A DNA stretch of 64,000 nucleotides from Rhizobium metallidurans. Its GTDB lineage: Bacteria; Pseudomonadota; Alphaproteobacteria; Rhizobiales; Rhizobiaceae. The notes beneath the pieces were generated by a model. It did not search any database. It was not told where the DNA came from and worked only from the letters and a program-made list of their open reading frames with translations. A program made the position numbers and the translations under genes. Shown here piece after piece: positions 52,869 through 63,901 of this stretch. The stretch's first letter is position 1; each line of letters begins with the position of its first letter. The DNA is taken from NCBI RefSeq assembly GCF_014196505.1, contig NZ_JACIDW010000009.1, positions 109,159 to 173,158 of the forward strand, in the 5' to 3' direction.

Positions 52869-54965
52869 TCAGCGCGGGAAGCTCTGCGCGTTTCCGGCAT
52901 CGACGTTGATGATGTTGCCGGTGGACTTGGCCGAGAGATCGGACGCCAGGAAATAGATCGCTTCGGCGATATCCTCCGGGAAGACGTTGAGCTTCAGCAT
53001 GGAGCGCTTGCGGTAGTGCTCCTCCAGCTCGTTGATCTCGATCTTCGACGAAGCCGCACGCTGTTCGCGCCACTCGCCGTTCCAGATCTTCGATCCGCGC
53101 AGGACCGCATCCGGGTTGACGGTGTTGACGCGAATGCCGGCTTCCGCGCCTTCAAGTGCCAGGCAACGCGCGAGATGGATCTCGGCGGCCTTTGCCGTGC
53201 AATAGGCTGCGGCGTTCGGCGACGATGCCAGGCCGTTCTTGGAGGCGACGAACACGACGTTGCCGCCGAGGTTCTGCTTGCGGAACAGGCGGAAGGCTTC
53301 GCGTGAGACGAGGAAATAGCCGGTCGCCAGAATGTCGATGTTCTTGTTCCACATCGAAAGCTCGGTGCTCTCGATCGGCGCGGACGACGCGATACCGGCA
53401 TTCGAGACGAGGATGTCGACGCCGCCGAATTCGACGCAGGCTTCCGCGAAGGACGAGATCACGCCGTCTTCCTTGGTGACATCCAGCTTGACGCCGCGAA
53501 CGGCATCGGCGCCGAACTGCTTGGCGAAATCGGCCTTCGTGCTGTCGAGCGCTTCCTGGTCGATATCGGCCAGCACCACGCAGGCACCCTCGCCGATCAG
53601 GCGCGCGGCCGTCGCGCGGCCGATGCCGCCGGCGCCGCCGGTGACGAAGGCAACCTTGCCGGCCAGGCTCTTCGGCTTCGGCATGCGCTGAAGCTTGGCT
53701 TCCTCGAGCAGCCAATATTCGATGTCGAAGGCTTCCTGCTCCGGCAGGCCCTGATATTCCGAAACGGTCGATGCACCGCGCATGACGTTGATGGCGTTGA
53801 CGTAGAACTCGCTGGCGATACGCGCCGTTGCCTTGTCGCGGGCAAAGGACAGCATGCCGACGCCGGGAACGAGGAAGATGACCGGGTTCGCATCGCGCAT
53901 GGCGGGCGAATTGTCATGCTTGCAGTCGTTGTAGTAGCGCGCGTAATCGGCGCGGTAGTCTTCGAGCGCCTTGTCGAGACCGGCGACGATCGCGTCCACA
54001 TCCGGCTTCGCCGGATCGAAATCGACGATCAGTGGGCGGATCTTGGTGCGCAGGAAGTGGTCGGGGCAGCTGGTGCCGAGCGCGCCGAGCGGTGCCAAGT
54101 TCTTCGAGTTGACGAATTCGAGAACGGCGTCCTGATCGTCGAAATGGCCGAGCTTGCGCTCCGCCTTGCCGATGCGGCCGCGGATTTCGGGCATCAGGCG
54201 CGCGGCGATGGCCCGACGCTGTTCAGCGGCGAGGCTCTGGGTTGCGGCGCCGCCAAAGATCGTCTTGCCTTCGGTCTTTTCGGCGAACCAGACGATCGCC
54301 TTGTTGATGATCTCGAGCGTCAGCTCGTAGCAGGCCTTGGCGTCGTTGGCCCAGGTGAAGAGACCATGGCTTTCGAGCACGACACCCTTCGAATTCGGGT
54401 TCGCCTTGACGAAGGCTTCGAGGTCGAGGCCGAGCTGAAAGCCCGGGCGGCGCCAGGGCAGCCAACCGATCTCATCGCCGAAGATCTGCTTGGTCAATTC
54501 CTTGGAATTCTTCGAAGCGGCGATCGCGATGATCGCATCGGGATGCATGTGATCGACATGCGTAAAGGGCACGAAGCCATGCAGCGGCGTATCGATCGAA
54601 GCGGCACGGCCGTTGAGGTTGTAGGTGCAATGCGGAAGGAAGCCGACCATGCGGTCTTCGTCCTCGACGCCCTTGTAGATGCCTTTCAGCGAGTCCAGCT
54701 TGTCCTGGTAGAGGGTGGCGAAACCGTCGAGCTTGATGGTGCCGACGTCACCGCCCGAACCCTTGACCCAGAGAACCTTGACCTTCTCGCCGGTCAAGGG
54801 GTCGGTTTCCATGACCTTGGCCGACGTGTTGCCGCCGCCATAGTTGGTGATGCGCTTGTCGGCGCCCAGCAGGTTAGAGCGATAAAGCAGCTTTCCAGGC
54901 TCATCCAGCCCTGCAGCGTACGAGTCATCCCAACGGTTATCCAGAAGCCGGACGGTTGCCGCCAT
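52869..54965 (-). CDS. rhaD: Bifunctional rhamnulose-1-phosphate aldolase / short-chain dehydrogenase
   Basis: A 698-residue fusion protein. The N-terminal ~400 residues are a class II aldolase domain (NYGGGNTSAK, HVDHMHPDAII with zinc histidines) that splits L-rhamnulose 1-phosphate to dihydroxyacetone phosphate and L-lactaldehyde. The C-terminal ~260 residues are a short-chain dehydrogenase (TGGAGGIGRATAARL; YCTAKAAE with catalytic Tyr and Lys), which oxidises the lactaldehyde. This fusion is the rhizobial RhaD. It is divergent from rhaR across a region with strong operator repeats. Confidence 0.95.
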   Translation of the reverse strand: MAATVRLLDNRWDDSYAAGLDEPGKLLYRSNLLGADKRITNYGGGNTSAKVMETDPLTGEKVKVLWVKGSGGDVGTIKLDGFATLYQDKLDSLKGIYKGVEDEDRMVGFLPHCTYNLNGRAASIDTPLHGFVPFTHVDHMHPDAIIAIAASKNSKELTKQIFGDEIGWLPWRRPGFQLGLDLEAFVKANPNSKGVVLESHGLFTWANDAKACYELTLEIINKAIVWFAEKTEGKTIFGGAATQSLAAEQRRAIAARLMPEIRGRIGKAERKLGHFDDQDAVLEFVNSKNLAPLGALGTSCPDHFLRTKIRPLIVDFDPAKPDVDAIVAGLDKALEDYRADYARYYNDCKHDNSPAMRDANPVIFLVPGVGMLSFARDKATARIASEFYVNAINVMRGASTVSEYQGLPEQEAFDIEYWLLEEAKLQRMPKPKSLAGKVAFVTGGAGGIGRATAARLIGEGACVVLADIDQEALDSTKADFAKQFGADAVRGVKLDVTKEDGVISSFAEACVEFGGVDILVSNAGIASSAPIESTELSMWNKNIDILATGYFLVSREAFRLFRKQNLGGNVVFVASKNGLASSPNAAAYCTAKAAEIHLARCLALEGAEAGIRVNTVNPDAVLRGSKIWNGEWREQRAASSKIEINELEEHYRKRSMLKLNVFPEDIAEAIYFLASDLSAKSTGNIINVDAGNAQSFPR

Positions 54966-55052
54966 GTCATCCTCCCATGTAAATTCTTCAGGGCTCGAAA
55001 TGAGTCATACGCCCTTTGCGGTGACGGTATCGCTCATCAAAAGCGGCATTGT

Positions 55053-55119
55053 CAATCGAAAACGATCAAAAACGATTATGTTGCAGCGCAGTATGAAAAA
55101 ATATGATCGTTTGTGATTG
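55053..55119. promoter_or_regulatory. RhaR operator repeats between rhaD and rhaR
   Basis: CAATCGAAAACGATCA (55053-55068) and TGATCGTTTGTGATTG (55104-55119) are inverted repeats that agree in 14 of 16 bases. A further partial direct copy AAAAACGATTATG lies at 55068-55080. DeoR-type regulators bind such A/T-rich GATC-flanked repeats. The region covers both divergent promoters. Confidence 0.75.
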
Positions 55120-55162
55120 ACACATTATCACAACTGCGGAATAAACGATGCAGGAGGAACCC

Positions 55163-55972
55163 ATGCACGAACGCGAACGCCATCGCATCATATTGAGCGC
55201 CGTACAGGAAAAGTCGGTCGTGACGGTTCAGGATATTTCCGAGCTGACCGAGGCTTCCGAGGCGACGATCCGGCGGGATATCGCGGCGCTTCATGTGCAG
55301 GGAAAGATCCGGCGCGTGCGCGGCGGAGCCGAGGCCGTGCATCCGCCGCAGCTTGGCAATCTCGCCGGCAGGCCTTTCCGGGTTTCAGAATCAGTCAACT
55401 CCGATAAGAAGCGTGCAATTGCGCGCGCGGCCGTCGATCTCTGCGATCCCGGCGACGCCATCATCATCAACGGTGGAACGACCACCTTCCAGATGGTGCA
55501 TTTCATGGCGGCGCATCGCATGCAGGTGATGACCAATTCGTTCGCTATCGCCGAGCATCTGGTCAAGCACTCGAAGAATACGGTGACTGTGCCCGGCGGC
55601 GTGATCTATCGCGAGCAGAGCCTGATCCTGTCGCCCTTCGACAATGATGCGATCCGCAATTTCTATGCGCGGCGCTTTTTCATCGGCGCGCAGGGCGTTG
55701 GCCCGCTCGGCATCATGGAGGCGGATGCGCAGATCATCCAGAGCGAGCAGAAGCTGATGCATCAGGCCGACGAACTGATCGTCATGGTCGATTCCAGCAA
55801 GTTTCATCGCCGCTCGAGCCTCATTCTGTGCCCGCTCGATCGCGTCACGACCGTGATCACGGACGAGGGCGTTTCCGACGAGGCGGTGCGGATGATCGAG
55901 GATGCGGGCGTCAAGCTCGTCGTTGCGAGCATGGTCTCGCAGGCAAGGGAGGATTCCTCGTCGGTCGCCTGA
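55163..55972 (+). CDS. rhaR: DeoR-family regulator of rhamnose genes
   Basis: A 269-residue DeoR-type repressor. I start at ATG 55163, just after a consensus AGGAGGA; an ATG five codons upstream would put that site inside the gene. The N-terminal winged helix (VQDISELTEASEATIRRDIA, about 24-43) is followed by a sugar-phosphate-binding domain with NGGTTTFQM and the C-terminal lysine SSKF. It is the first gene of the rhaRSTPQUK transcript and would repress it, and probably rhaDI, until a rhamnose intermediate forms. Confidence 0.92.
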   Translation: MHERERHRIILSAVQEKSVVTVQDISELTEASEATIRRDIAALHVQGKIRRVRGGAEAVHPPQLGNLAGRPFRVSESVNSDKKRAIARAAVDLCDPGDAIIINGGTTTFQMVHFMAAHRMQVMTNSFAIAEHLVKHSKNTVTVPGGVIYREQSLILSPFDNDAIRNFYARRFFIGAQGVGPLGIMEADAQIIQSEQKLMHQADELIVMVDSSKFHRRSSLILCPLDRVTTVITDEGVSDEAVRMIEDAGVKLVVASMVSQAREDSSSVA

Positions 55973-56022
55973 GCGGTGCCGGCAGGATGTAGTCAAGTCA
56001 ATCAACGTGGGAGGAAGAAAGC

Positions 56023-57018
56023 ATGAAATTCGCAAAGACACTGGCGGTGGGCGTCGCCTTTGCAGTCGCATTGATGGCCGGCGCAGCCAGCGCCAAGGAC
56101 ATCAAGATCGGCCTCGTGGTCAAGTCGCTCGGCAACGGCTTCTTTGAAGCCGCCAACAAGGGCGCCCAGGAAGCAGCCAAGGAACTCGGCGGCGTGGAAG
56201 TGATCTACACCGGCCCGACCTCGACGACGGCCGAAGGCCAGATCGAAGTCATCAACTCGCTGATCGCGCAAGGCGTCGACGCCATAGCGATCTCCGCCAA
56301 CGATCCTGACGCCGTCGTACCGGCCCTGAAGAAGGCCAAGCAGCGCGGCATCAAGGTCATCTCCTGGGATTCCGGCGTCAACAAGGACGGCCGTATCCTG
56401 CAGCTGAACCCATCGTCGAACGAACTGATCGGCAAGATGTGCCTGACGCTCGTCAAGGACCACCTGGAAGGCGGCAAGGGCGACTTCGCGATCCTGTCGG
56501 CGACCACCACCTCGACGAACCAGAATATCTGGATCGGTGAGATGAAGAAGCAGCTCAAGGACTTCCCCGGCCTGAACCTCGTCACCACCGTCTACGGCGA
56601 CGACCTCTCCGACAAGTCCTATCGCGAAGCCGAAGGCCTGCTGAAGTCGAACCCGAACGTCAAGGTCATCGTCGCTCCGACGACGGTCGGCGTTCTGGCC
56701 GCTTCCAAGGTTGTCGAAGACAAGGGTCTCGTCGGCAAGGTCTACGTGACGGGCCTCGGCCTGCCGTCGGAAATGGCCGGCGCGATCAAGTCCGGCGCTA
56801 CGAAGGAGTTCGCGATCTGGAACCCGATCGACCTCGGTTACTCCGCCACGCAGATCGCCTATCGCCTCGTCAAGGATGAAGCGACCGGCAAGCCGGGCAC
56901 GGAAATCGAAGCCGGCCGCATGGGCAAGATCAAGGTCGATGAAAACGGCGAAGCCGCCATGGCGGACCCCTTCGTCTACAACGCGTCGAACATCGACCAG
57001 TTCTCGAAGGTTTTCTAA
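56023..57018 (+). CDS. rhaS: Rhamnose ABC transporter periplasmic binding protein
   Basis: A 331-residue sugar receptor of the Peripla_BP_4 family. Residues 1-23 form a signal peptide ending ASA before KDIKIGLV. Sugar-contact segments DAIAISANDPDAVVPAL and SWDSGVNKDGRIL are typical of rhamnose/autoinducer-2-type receptors. It binds L-rhamnose in the periplasm and delivers it to RhaPQT. A GC-rich hairpin follows the gene, which would give it higher expression than the membrane components. Confidence 0.94.
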   Translation: MKFAKTLAVGVAFAVALMAGAASAKDIKIGLVVKSLGNGFFEAANKGAQEAAKELGGVEVIYTGPTSTTAEGQIEVINSLIAQGVDAIAISANDPDAVVPALKKAKQRGIKVISWDSGVNKDGRILQLNPSSNELIGKMCLTLVKDHLEGGKGDFAILSATTTSTNQNIWIGEMKKQLKDFPGLNLVTTVYGDDLSDKSYREAEGLLKSNPNVKVIVAPTTVGVLAASKVVEDKGLVGKVYVTGLGLPSEMAGAIKSGATKEFAIWNPIDLGYSATQIAYRLVKDEATGKPGTEIEAGRMGKIKVDENGEAAMADPFVYNASNIDQFSKVF

Positions 57019-57039
57019 GCCTTTCGTGGACGGACCAAA

Positions 57040-57060
57040 CCCGGCGGCACAGCCGCCGGG
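57040..57060 (+). terminator. Intercistronic hairpin between rhaS and rhaT
   Basis: CCCGGCGGC (57040-57048) pairs perfectly with GCCGCCGGG (57052-57060) around a three-base loop. A short CCTTTCCC follows, so some transcripts may stop here. It likely sets the receptor-to-ATPase ratio. Confidence 0.7.
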
Positions 57061-57089
57061 CCTTTCCCAATGAACACTGGTAAGCGCTG

Positions 57090-58625
<1,536 letters not shown>

Positions 58626-58634
58626 GGATAGCTC

Positions 58635-59636
58635 ATGTCCAGACTCTTGAGAAAACGCGAAACGCTGCTCTTCATCATCATCGCCGTGATGATCGCCGCC
58701 TTTTCGACCCGTGCCGATGGCTTTGCGACGCCCGGAAATCTCGCCGGCATCTTCAACGACACATCGATCCTGATCATCCTGGCGCTGGCGCAGATGACCG
58801 TCATCCTGACGAAGTCGATCGATCTATCGGTTGCCGCCAACCTGGCTTTCACCGGTATGGCGATCGCGATGCTCAACGCCGCGTACCCGGATCTGCCGCT
58901 GATCGTGCTCATCCTCACCGCGATCCTGATCGGCGCGTCGCTTGGCGCCATCAATGGCTTCCTGGTGTGGGCGCTCGAGATTCCGCCGATCGTCGTGACG
59001 CTTGGTACGCTCACCATCTATCGCGGCATGGCCTTCGTCCTCTCGGGCGGCGAGTGGGTCAACGCGCACCAGATGACACCGACCTTCCTCAATGTTCCCC
59101 GAACCGTCGTGCTTGGCATGCCGGTGCTGAGCTGGGCGGCGATCATCATTGTCCTTCTGATCTATATCGTGCTGAAGTACACACAGTTCGGCCGTTCCAC
59201 CTATGCGGCCGGCGGCAATCCGACCGCGGCCGTCTATGCCGGTGTCGATGTCGGTTGGACCAAGTTCCTTGCCTTCGTGCTGTCGGGCGCGCTTGCAGGT
59301 CTTGCCAGCTATCTCTGGGTTTCGCGCTATGCGGTCGCCTATGTCGATATCGCCAACGGCTTCGAGCTCGACAGCGTCGCGGCCTGCGTCATCGGCGGCA
59401 TCTCGATTGCCGGCGGCGTCGGATCGGTGCTTGGCACCGTGCTCGGCGCGCTTTTCCTCGGCGTGATCAAGAACGCGCTTCCCGTCATCGGCATTTCGCC
59501 CTTCACGCAGATGGCCATCTCGGGCACCGTCATCATTCTCGCCGTCGTCTTTAACGCAAGGCGCGAGCGCAACCGCGGCCGCATCATCCTGCGCGACAAG
59601 GCCGCCGCGGAAACCCCAGTAGAGGTGTCAGCATGA
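58635..59636 (+). CDS. rhaP: Rhamnose ABC transporter permease
   Basis: A 333-residue membrane permease of the BPD_transp_2 (RbsC) family with about ten helices. TKSIDLSVAANLAFTGM is the conserved DLSV segment, and GAINGFLVWALEIPPIVVTL and GGVGSVLGTVLGALFLGVI follow in the expected order. It pairs with RhaQ. Its last four bases overlap the rhaQ start (ATGA). Confidence 0.94.
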   Translation: MSRLLRKRETLLFIIIAVMIAAFSTRADGFATPGNLAGIFNDTSILIILALAQMTVILTKSIDLSVAANLAFTGMAIAMLNAAYPDLPLIVLILTAILIGASLGAINGFLVWALEIPPIVVTLGTLTIYRGMAFVLSGGEWVNAHQMTPTFLNVPRTVVLGMPVLSWAAIIIVLLIYIVLKYTQFGRSTYAAGGNPTAAVYAGVDVGWTKFLAFVLSGALAGLASYLWVSRYAVAYVDIANGFELDSVAACVIGGISIAGGVGSVLGTVLGALFLGVIKNALPVIGISPFTQMAISGTVIILAVVFNARRERNRGRIILRDKAAAETPVEVSA

Positions 59637-60646
59637 GCACCGTCGTTTCCTCGCCCGCTGAAAAGCGAGTTATCCCAGATCGCCTCGGCACGCCATTCAA
59701 GCGGATCATGTCCAGCTGGGAAGTGCTGCTTTTCGGCGTGGCCGTCCTGATCTTCATCTTCAATTCGCTGGCATCGCCCTACTTCCTCGATGCCTGGAAC
59801 CTCTCGGACGCGACGTTCAACTTCACCGAAAAGGCGATGATCGCGTTTGCCATGGCGCTGCTCGTCATCTCCGGCGAAATAGACCTCTCGGTCGCAGCCA
59901 TCATCGCGCTGGCCTCCACAGCCATGGGCGCCGCGGCGCAAGCCGGTGTCGGCGCGCCTGGTCTCGTTGCCATCGGCGTTGGCGTCGGCCTGCTTTGCGG
60001 CATGTTCAACGGCTTCCTCGTCTCGGTGATGAAGCTTCCGTCGATTGTCGTCACGATAGGCACGATGAGCCTGTTTCGGGGCATTTCGTACATCGTGCTG
60101 GGCGATCAGGCATACGGCAACTATCCCGAGGATTTCGCCTTCTTCGGGCAGGGATACGTCGTCTGGGTCTTCTCCTTCGAGTTCGTGCTGTTCATCGTGC
60201 TGGCGATCCTCTTCGCCATCCTGCTGCACGCCACCAACTTCGGCCGCCAGATCTATACGATCGGCAACAACGACTTCGCCGCGCGCTTCTCGGGCATCCC
60301 GGTCGAGCGAGTAAAGTTCATCCTCTTTATGCTGACAGGGATGATGAGCGGCATCGCCGCCGTGTGCCTGACCTCGCGGCTTGGCTCGACGCGCCCGTCG
60401 ATCGCGCAAGGCTGGGAACTCGAAGTCGTCACCATGGTGGTTCTCGGCGGCGTCTCGATCCTCGGCGGTTCCGGCAAGATCGGCGGCGTCGTCATCGCCG
60501 CCTTCGTCATGGGCCTCGTCACCTTCGGTCTCGGCCTGCTCAACGTTCCCGGCATCGTCATGTCGATCTTCATCGGCCTGCTGCTGATCATCACCATCGC
60601 GATCCCGATCATCGCGCGCCGCATCAAAACCATGAGCTCGAAATGA
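59633..60646 (+). CDS. rhaQ: Rhamnose ABC transporter permease, second
   Basis: A 337-residue RbsC-type permease with the parallel segments [36 protein letters not shown] and [20 protein letters not shown]. It forms the heterodimeric channel with RhaP. Both ends overlap their neighbours by four bases, showing tight translational coupling from rhaP through rhaK. Confidence 0.94.
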   Translation: MSTVVSSPAEKRVIPDRLGTPFKRIMSSWEVLLFGVAVLIFIFNSLASPYFLDAWNLSDATFNFTEKAMIAFAMALLVISGEIDLSVAAIIALASTAMGAAAQAGVGAPGLVAIGVGVGLLCGMFNGFLVSVMKLPSIVVTIGTMSLFRGISYIVLGDQAYGNYPEDFAFFGQGYVVWVFSFEFVLFIVLAILFAILLHATNFGRQIYTIGNNDFAARFSGIPVERVKFILFMLTGMMSGIAAVCLTSRLGSTRPSIAQGWELEVVTMVVLGGVSILGGSGKIGGVVIAAFVMGLVTFGLGLLNVPGIVMSIFIGLLLIITIAIPIIARRIKTMSSK

Positions 60647-60963
60647 CGCTGGAAAAACACGCCTTCAAGATGACGCTCAATCCCGGCATGGAGGCCGAGT
60701 ACATCAAGCGCCATGACGAAATCTGGCCGGAGCTGGTCGAACTGCTGCACCAGTCCGGCGCCAGCGACTATTCGATCCATCTCGACCGCGAGACCAACAC
60801 GCTGTTCGGCGTGCTGACGCGGACAAGCGACAATACGCTGTCGAGCCTGCCGGAGCACCCCGTGATGAAGCGCTGGTGGGCGCATATGCGCGATATCATG
60901 GCCACCAATCCTGATAATTCACCTGTCCAGACCGACCTCGTCACCGTCTTCCATATGCCATGA
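60643..60963 (+). CDS. rhaU: L-rhamnose mutarotase
   Basis: A 106-residue protein of the RhaM/RhaU family. It shows [21 protein letters not shown] with the catalytic His, [15 protein letters not shown], and WWAHMRDIM near the C-terminus. It interconverts the anomers of L-rhamnose so that the isomerase receives the correct one. It overlaps rhaQ and rhaK by four bases each. Confidence 0.94.
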   Translation: MTLEKHAFKMTLNPGMEAEYIKRHDEIWPELVELLHQSGASDYSIHLDRETNTLFGVLTRTSDNTLSSLPEHPVMKRWWAHMRDIMATNPDNSPVQTDLVTVFHMP

Positions 60964-62342
60964 CGTCAAGCCAGAGCTACGCCCGCATTGCGGTTCTCGA
61001 TATCGGCAAGACGAATGCCAAGGTTGTCGTGCTCGACAGCGCCACCGGCGCCGAGGTCGCGGTCGTCAAGACCCCGAACGTGGTGATCAAATCGGGTCCC
61101 TATCCGCATTACGATGTGGACGCGCTGTGGGCCTTCGCGCTCGACGCACTGAAGAGATTTGCGGTGTCGCCCGGTTTCGACGCGATTTCGATCACCACGC
61201 ATGGCGCGAGCGCCGCTCTCCTCGATGCGGATGGAGCGCTCGCCATGCCGGTGCTCGACTACGAGCACGAATATCCCCAAGAGATCATCGACGCCTACAC
61301 GGCGATGCGCCCGTCATTCGACGAAACCTACTCGCCGCGCCAGTCCATGGGTTTGAACATCGGAGCCCAGCTGCATTATCAGCAGACGGCTTTTCCGGAG
61401 ACGTTCGCCGGTGTCGCCACCATCGTTACCTATGCGCAATACTGGGCGGCCCGCCTGACGGGCGTCGCGGCCAACGAGGTGACGTCGCTCGGATGCCATA
61501 CGGATCTGTGGAACCCGCGTGCCTCGAGCTATTCCAGTCTGGTCGACACGCTTGATATAAGGCCGCTGATGGCGCCGATCCGGCCGGCTTTCGATGCGCT
61601 TGGCCCGGTTCTGTCTGAGATCGCCGAGGAGATCGGGCTTCCGACATCCGTTCCCGTTTTTTGCGGCATCCACGATTCCAATGCGTCGCTGCTGCCGCAT
61701 CTGGTCAGCAGACAAGCTCCGTTTGCCGTCGTCTCCACCGGAACGTGGGTTGTCAACTTCGGTGTCGGCGGCGATCTCGACCATCTAGATCCGATGCGCG
61801 ATACGCTCGCCAATATCGATGCCTACGGACGTGCTGTCCCATCCTCGCGGTTCATGGGCGGGCGCGAGTTCGAGATTCTGTCCGCCGAAATCGGCCCCGT
61901 GCCGATCGATGACGCGGTTGCGGCCATGCCCGGGGTCATCGAGAAGGGCATGATGCTGTTGCCCAACGTGGCGCCGGGGTCGGGGCCATTCCCGGGCAAG
62001 GAGCGGCGCTGGGTCAACGCGGACGCGGCGAGCGCCGCCGAACGCCATGCCTCTGCCTGCCTCTATCTGGCGCTGATGACCGAAGCGTGCCTGGGCTTGA
62101 TCGGCGCAGGCGGGCCTGTCGTCGTCGAGGGGCCGTTCTCGTTGAACGAAACCTATCTCGATCTGGTTGCGGCGCTGACCGGTCGGGATGTGATCGCCGT
62201 TCCCGGCTCTACAGGCACGAGCGCGGGCGCCGCGCTGCTGGCGGGAATTGCGCCGATCGCGGGCAAGGAGAAGCATTTTCCGCCACGCGAGATCCTTCAC
62301 TTGGCCGAGTACCGGCGGCGCTGGTACGTCGCGCTTGCATAG
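60960..62342 (+). CDS. rhaK: L-rhamnulose kinase, FGGY family
   Basis: A 460-residue carbohydrate kinase. The N-terminal phosphate-binding [13 protein letters not shown], the substrate-domain segment [23 protein letters not shown], and [11 protein letters not shown] are present, with the ADP-binding [14 protein letters not shown] near the C-terminus. It phosphorylates rhamnulose; in R. leguminosarum it is additionally required for transporter activity, independent of simple trapping. It ends the rha operon. Confidence 0.93.
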   Translation: MTSSQSYARIAVLDIGKTNAKVVVLDSATGAEVAVVKTPNVVIKSGPYPHYDVDALWAFALDALKRFAVSPGFDAISITTHGASAALLDADGALAMPVLDYEHEYPQEIIDAYTAMRPSFDETYSPRQSMGLNIGAQLHYQQTAFPETFAGVATIVTYAQYWAARLTGVAANEVTSLGCHTDLWNPRASSYSSLVDTLDIRPLMAPIRPAFDALGPVLSEIAEEIGLPTSVPVFCGIHDSNASLLPHLVSRQAPFAVVSTGTWVVNFGVGGDLDHLDPMRDTLANIDAYGRAVPSSRFMGGREFEILSAEIGPVPIDDAVAAMPGVIEKGMMLLPNVAPGSGPFPGKERRWVNADAASAAERHASACLYLALMTEACLGLIGAGGPVVVEGPFSLNETYLDLVAALTGRDVIAVPGSTGTSAGAALLAGIAPIAGKEKHFPPREILHLAEYRRRWYVALA

Positions 62343-62427
62343 CACTCTTTCCGGATCGGCTCTTTGCTCCATCTATGAATGCCGATAGAGTTGCGGCGCA
62401 TTTGATACCAGGTGAGGAAAGCACGAC

Positions 62428-63195
62428 ATGACAGTTTCATCCGGCGAGGGTTTCGATCCGCGGGCGCTGGCCGCGCGTTTGAGTGGCCTTGAAAAATCGG
62501 GGGAAAGAGCGCCGACGGCGGATTTCGTATTGCCCGCGACATTGTGCGAAGCAATGGATGCGCAGAATTTTCTGGCAGCCGAAGAGCGCATATCCACCCA
62601 TGCGTGGAAGGTGGCCATGTCGCCGGCTGGCGAGGCTGTGCTCGCGCCCTTGCACCCATATTTGGAAGCCGTGTCCGGAGCATCGATTTCATGGCGTCCG
62701 GGCATGAAATTCGAGGCAGAAGTCGCGGTGCGTCTGGGACAGGACATTCCGGTTCGTCAGAACGGTGAGTATACGCGCGAGGAGATCGTCGAGGCGATCG
62801 CCGAATGCCATCTCGGCGCCGAGCTCCTGGCCAGCAGCATCCAGGAGAGCGGACAGGTGTCCTTCCTGCTCTATCTGGCCGAACGCATCGGCAACAAGGG
62901 CTATGTTCTCGGCCCGGCGCTTCCGAAGAGCGTTGTCGACACCATCGGCGACACCACGCTCAAGGTGACCCATGGCGGACAGGTGATCTATGACGCCCTG
63001 GCGCGTCATCCGAAGGACGACGTGCTGGTATGGCTGCTGGCCTACGCCAATGACAGGCTGCGCCCGCACACCTCGCTGAAGAAGGGTGCGCTGATCACCA
63101 CCGGCACGCTGTGCGGAGCGATCGAACTGACGTCGCGCGGTCCTATCGACATCGTCCTCGGGAACGAAGCGCGTCTCAGCCTTTCGATCGTCTGA
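62428..63195 (+). CDS. 2-keto-4-pentenoate hydratase (FAH family)
   Basis: A 255-residue protein resembling MhpD-type hydratases. KVAMSPAGEAVLAPL, the metal-binding FEAEVAVRLGQDI, and GTLCGAIELTSRGPI near the end fit the FAH-fold hydratase/decarboxylase family, which adds water to 2-hydroxypenta-2,4-dienoate or acts on related 2-keto acids. The adjacency to rha genes (85 bases, same strand) hints at sugar acid catabolism, but no other genes of an aromatic or sugar acid route are present. The substrate is unknown. Confidence 0.75.
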   Translation: MTVSSGEGFDPRALAARLSGLEKSGERAPTADFVLPATLCEAMDAQNFLAAEERISTHAWKVAMSPAGEAVLAPLHPYLEAVSGASISWRPGMKFEAEVAVRLGQDIPVRQNGEYTREEIVEAIAECHLGAELLASSIQESGQVSFLLYLAERIGNKGYVLGPALPKSVVDTIGDTTLKVTHGGQVIYDALARHPKDDVLVWLLAYANDRLRPHTSLKKGALITTGTLCGAIELTSRGPIDIVLGNEARLSLSIV

Positions 63196-63249
63196 TCGAG
63201 CTCGATTTCGTTTCCCGTCGTCATCGCGGAACATTGACGCGCCTCACGC

Positions 63250-63277
63250 ATTCTCCCGGATTGAACGTCGGGAGAAT
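63250..63277 (+). promoter_or_regulatory. Hairpin that masks the ribosome binding site
   Basis: ATTCTCCCG (63250-63258) pairs perfectly with CGGGAGAAT (63269-63277) around a ten-base loop. The right arm contains GGGAG, the Shine-Dalgarno site of the gene that starts at 63281. Translation would require opening of this stem. Confidence 0.75.
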
Positions 63278-63280
63278 GTG

Positions 63281-63784
63281 ATGGGGAGCTTTCGTCTCGC
63301 CTTGTGCGTGCTCGTTGTCTGCACGGCCGGAGGTGCCTCCGCGAGCGAGGCGCCTTTCCTGAAGTCACTTGCGGGCAGTTGGACCGGTGCCGGCATGATG
63401 AAGCGAACGACGGCTTCGTCGCCAATCGATCTAAGCTGCAGTTTCCAGTCGAAGGCCAACGGCGAAGCCCTGTCGATGAACGGCAAGTGTACGGGCCTGC
63501 TCGTTGTTTCGCGCGACGTTTCGGCGCAGCTGACCGCGACCGGCGGCAATTACGCCGGCCGCTACATCGGTCCATCAGGCAGGGTTTCGGCGCTCAAAGG
63601 CGCGAGACGTGGAGATGCGATCGAACTCGCCGTCACCTGGTCCAGGGTGGTCAACGGTGACCGCGCCGCGACAATGACGATCCGGCGTTCCGGCGCGAAT
63701 GAACTACGCATCAGGACAGTCGACAAAGATCCGGCGTCCGGCAGGCAGGTCGTGACCAGCGAGATCAATCTGCGACGAAACTGA
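63281..63784 (+). CDS. Secreted protein of unknown function
   Basis: A 167-residue protein from ATG 63281, six bases after GGGAG; a GTG one codon upstream is less well spaced. Residues 1-21 are a signal peptide ending ASA. The mature part begins FLKSLAGSWTGAGMM and has a beta-rich pattern with a Cys pair (DLSCSF and GKCTGL) likely bridged in the periplasm. Similar proteins are conserved in Rhizobiaceae and Brucellaceae without assigned function. Its ribosome site is buried in a hairpin, which suggests translational control. Confidence 0.75.
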   Translation: MGSFRLALCVLVVCTAGGASASEAPFLKSLAGSWTGAGMMKRTTASSPIDLSCSFQSKANGEALSMNGKCTGLLVVSRDVSAQLTATGGNYAGRYIGPSGRVSALKGARRGDAIELAVTWSRVVNGDRAATMTIRRSGANELRIRTVDKDPASGRQVVTSEINLRRN

Positions 63785-63793
63785 TGCTCATGC

Positions 63794-63890
63794 GCCGGTC
63801 GGTTCAGTGCCTCGGGCGAAGCGCTGCTCTCCGACCGGCTGGACAAGCTTTATGAGCGCAACAGCATCATCTTCACCGCCAACCTCCCTT
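63794..63890 (+). other. Hairpin and possible ATPase-gene remnant
   Basis: GCCGGTCGG (63794-63802) is inverted at 63831-63839. Overlapping it, the plus strand encodes LLSDRLDKLYERNSIIFTAN followed by LP, without a start codon. The YER-x-S-x-I-x-T-x-N-L-P spacing resembles the C-terminal part of IstB-like ATPases of IS21 elements. This is a short match and no other element parts are present. Confidence 0.25.
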
Positions 63891-63901
63891 CGCGCGTATC
63901 C

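Noticed and set aside
63794..63890. A complete insertion sequence at the right end
   Set aside because: Only a short IstB-like peptide is visible; there is no transposase, no terminal repeats and no target duplication.
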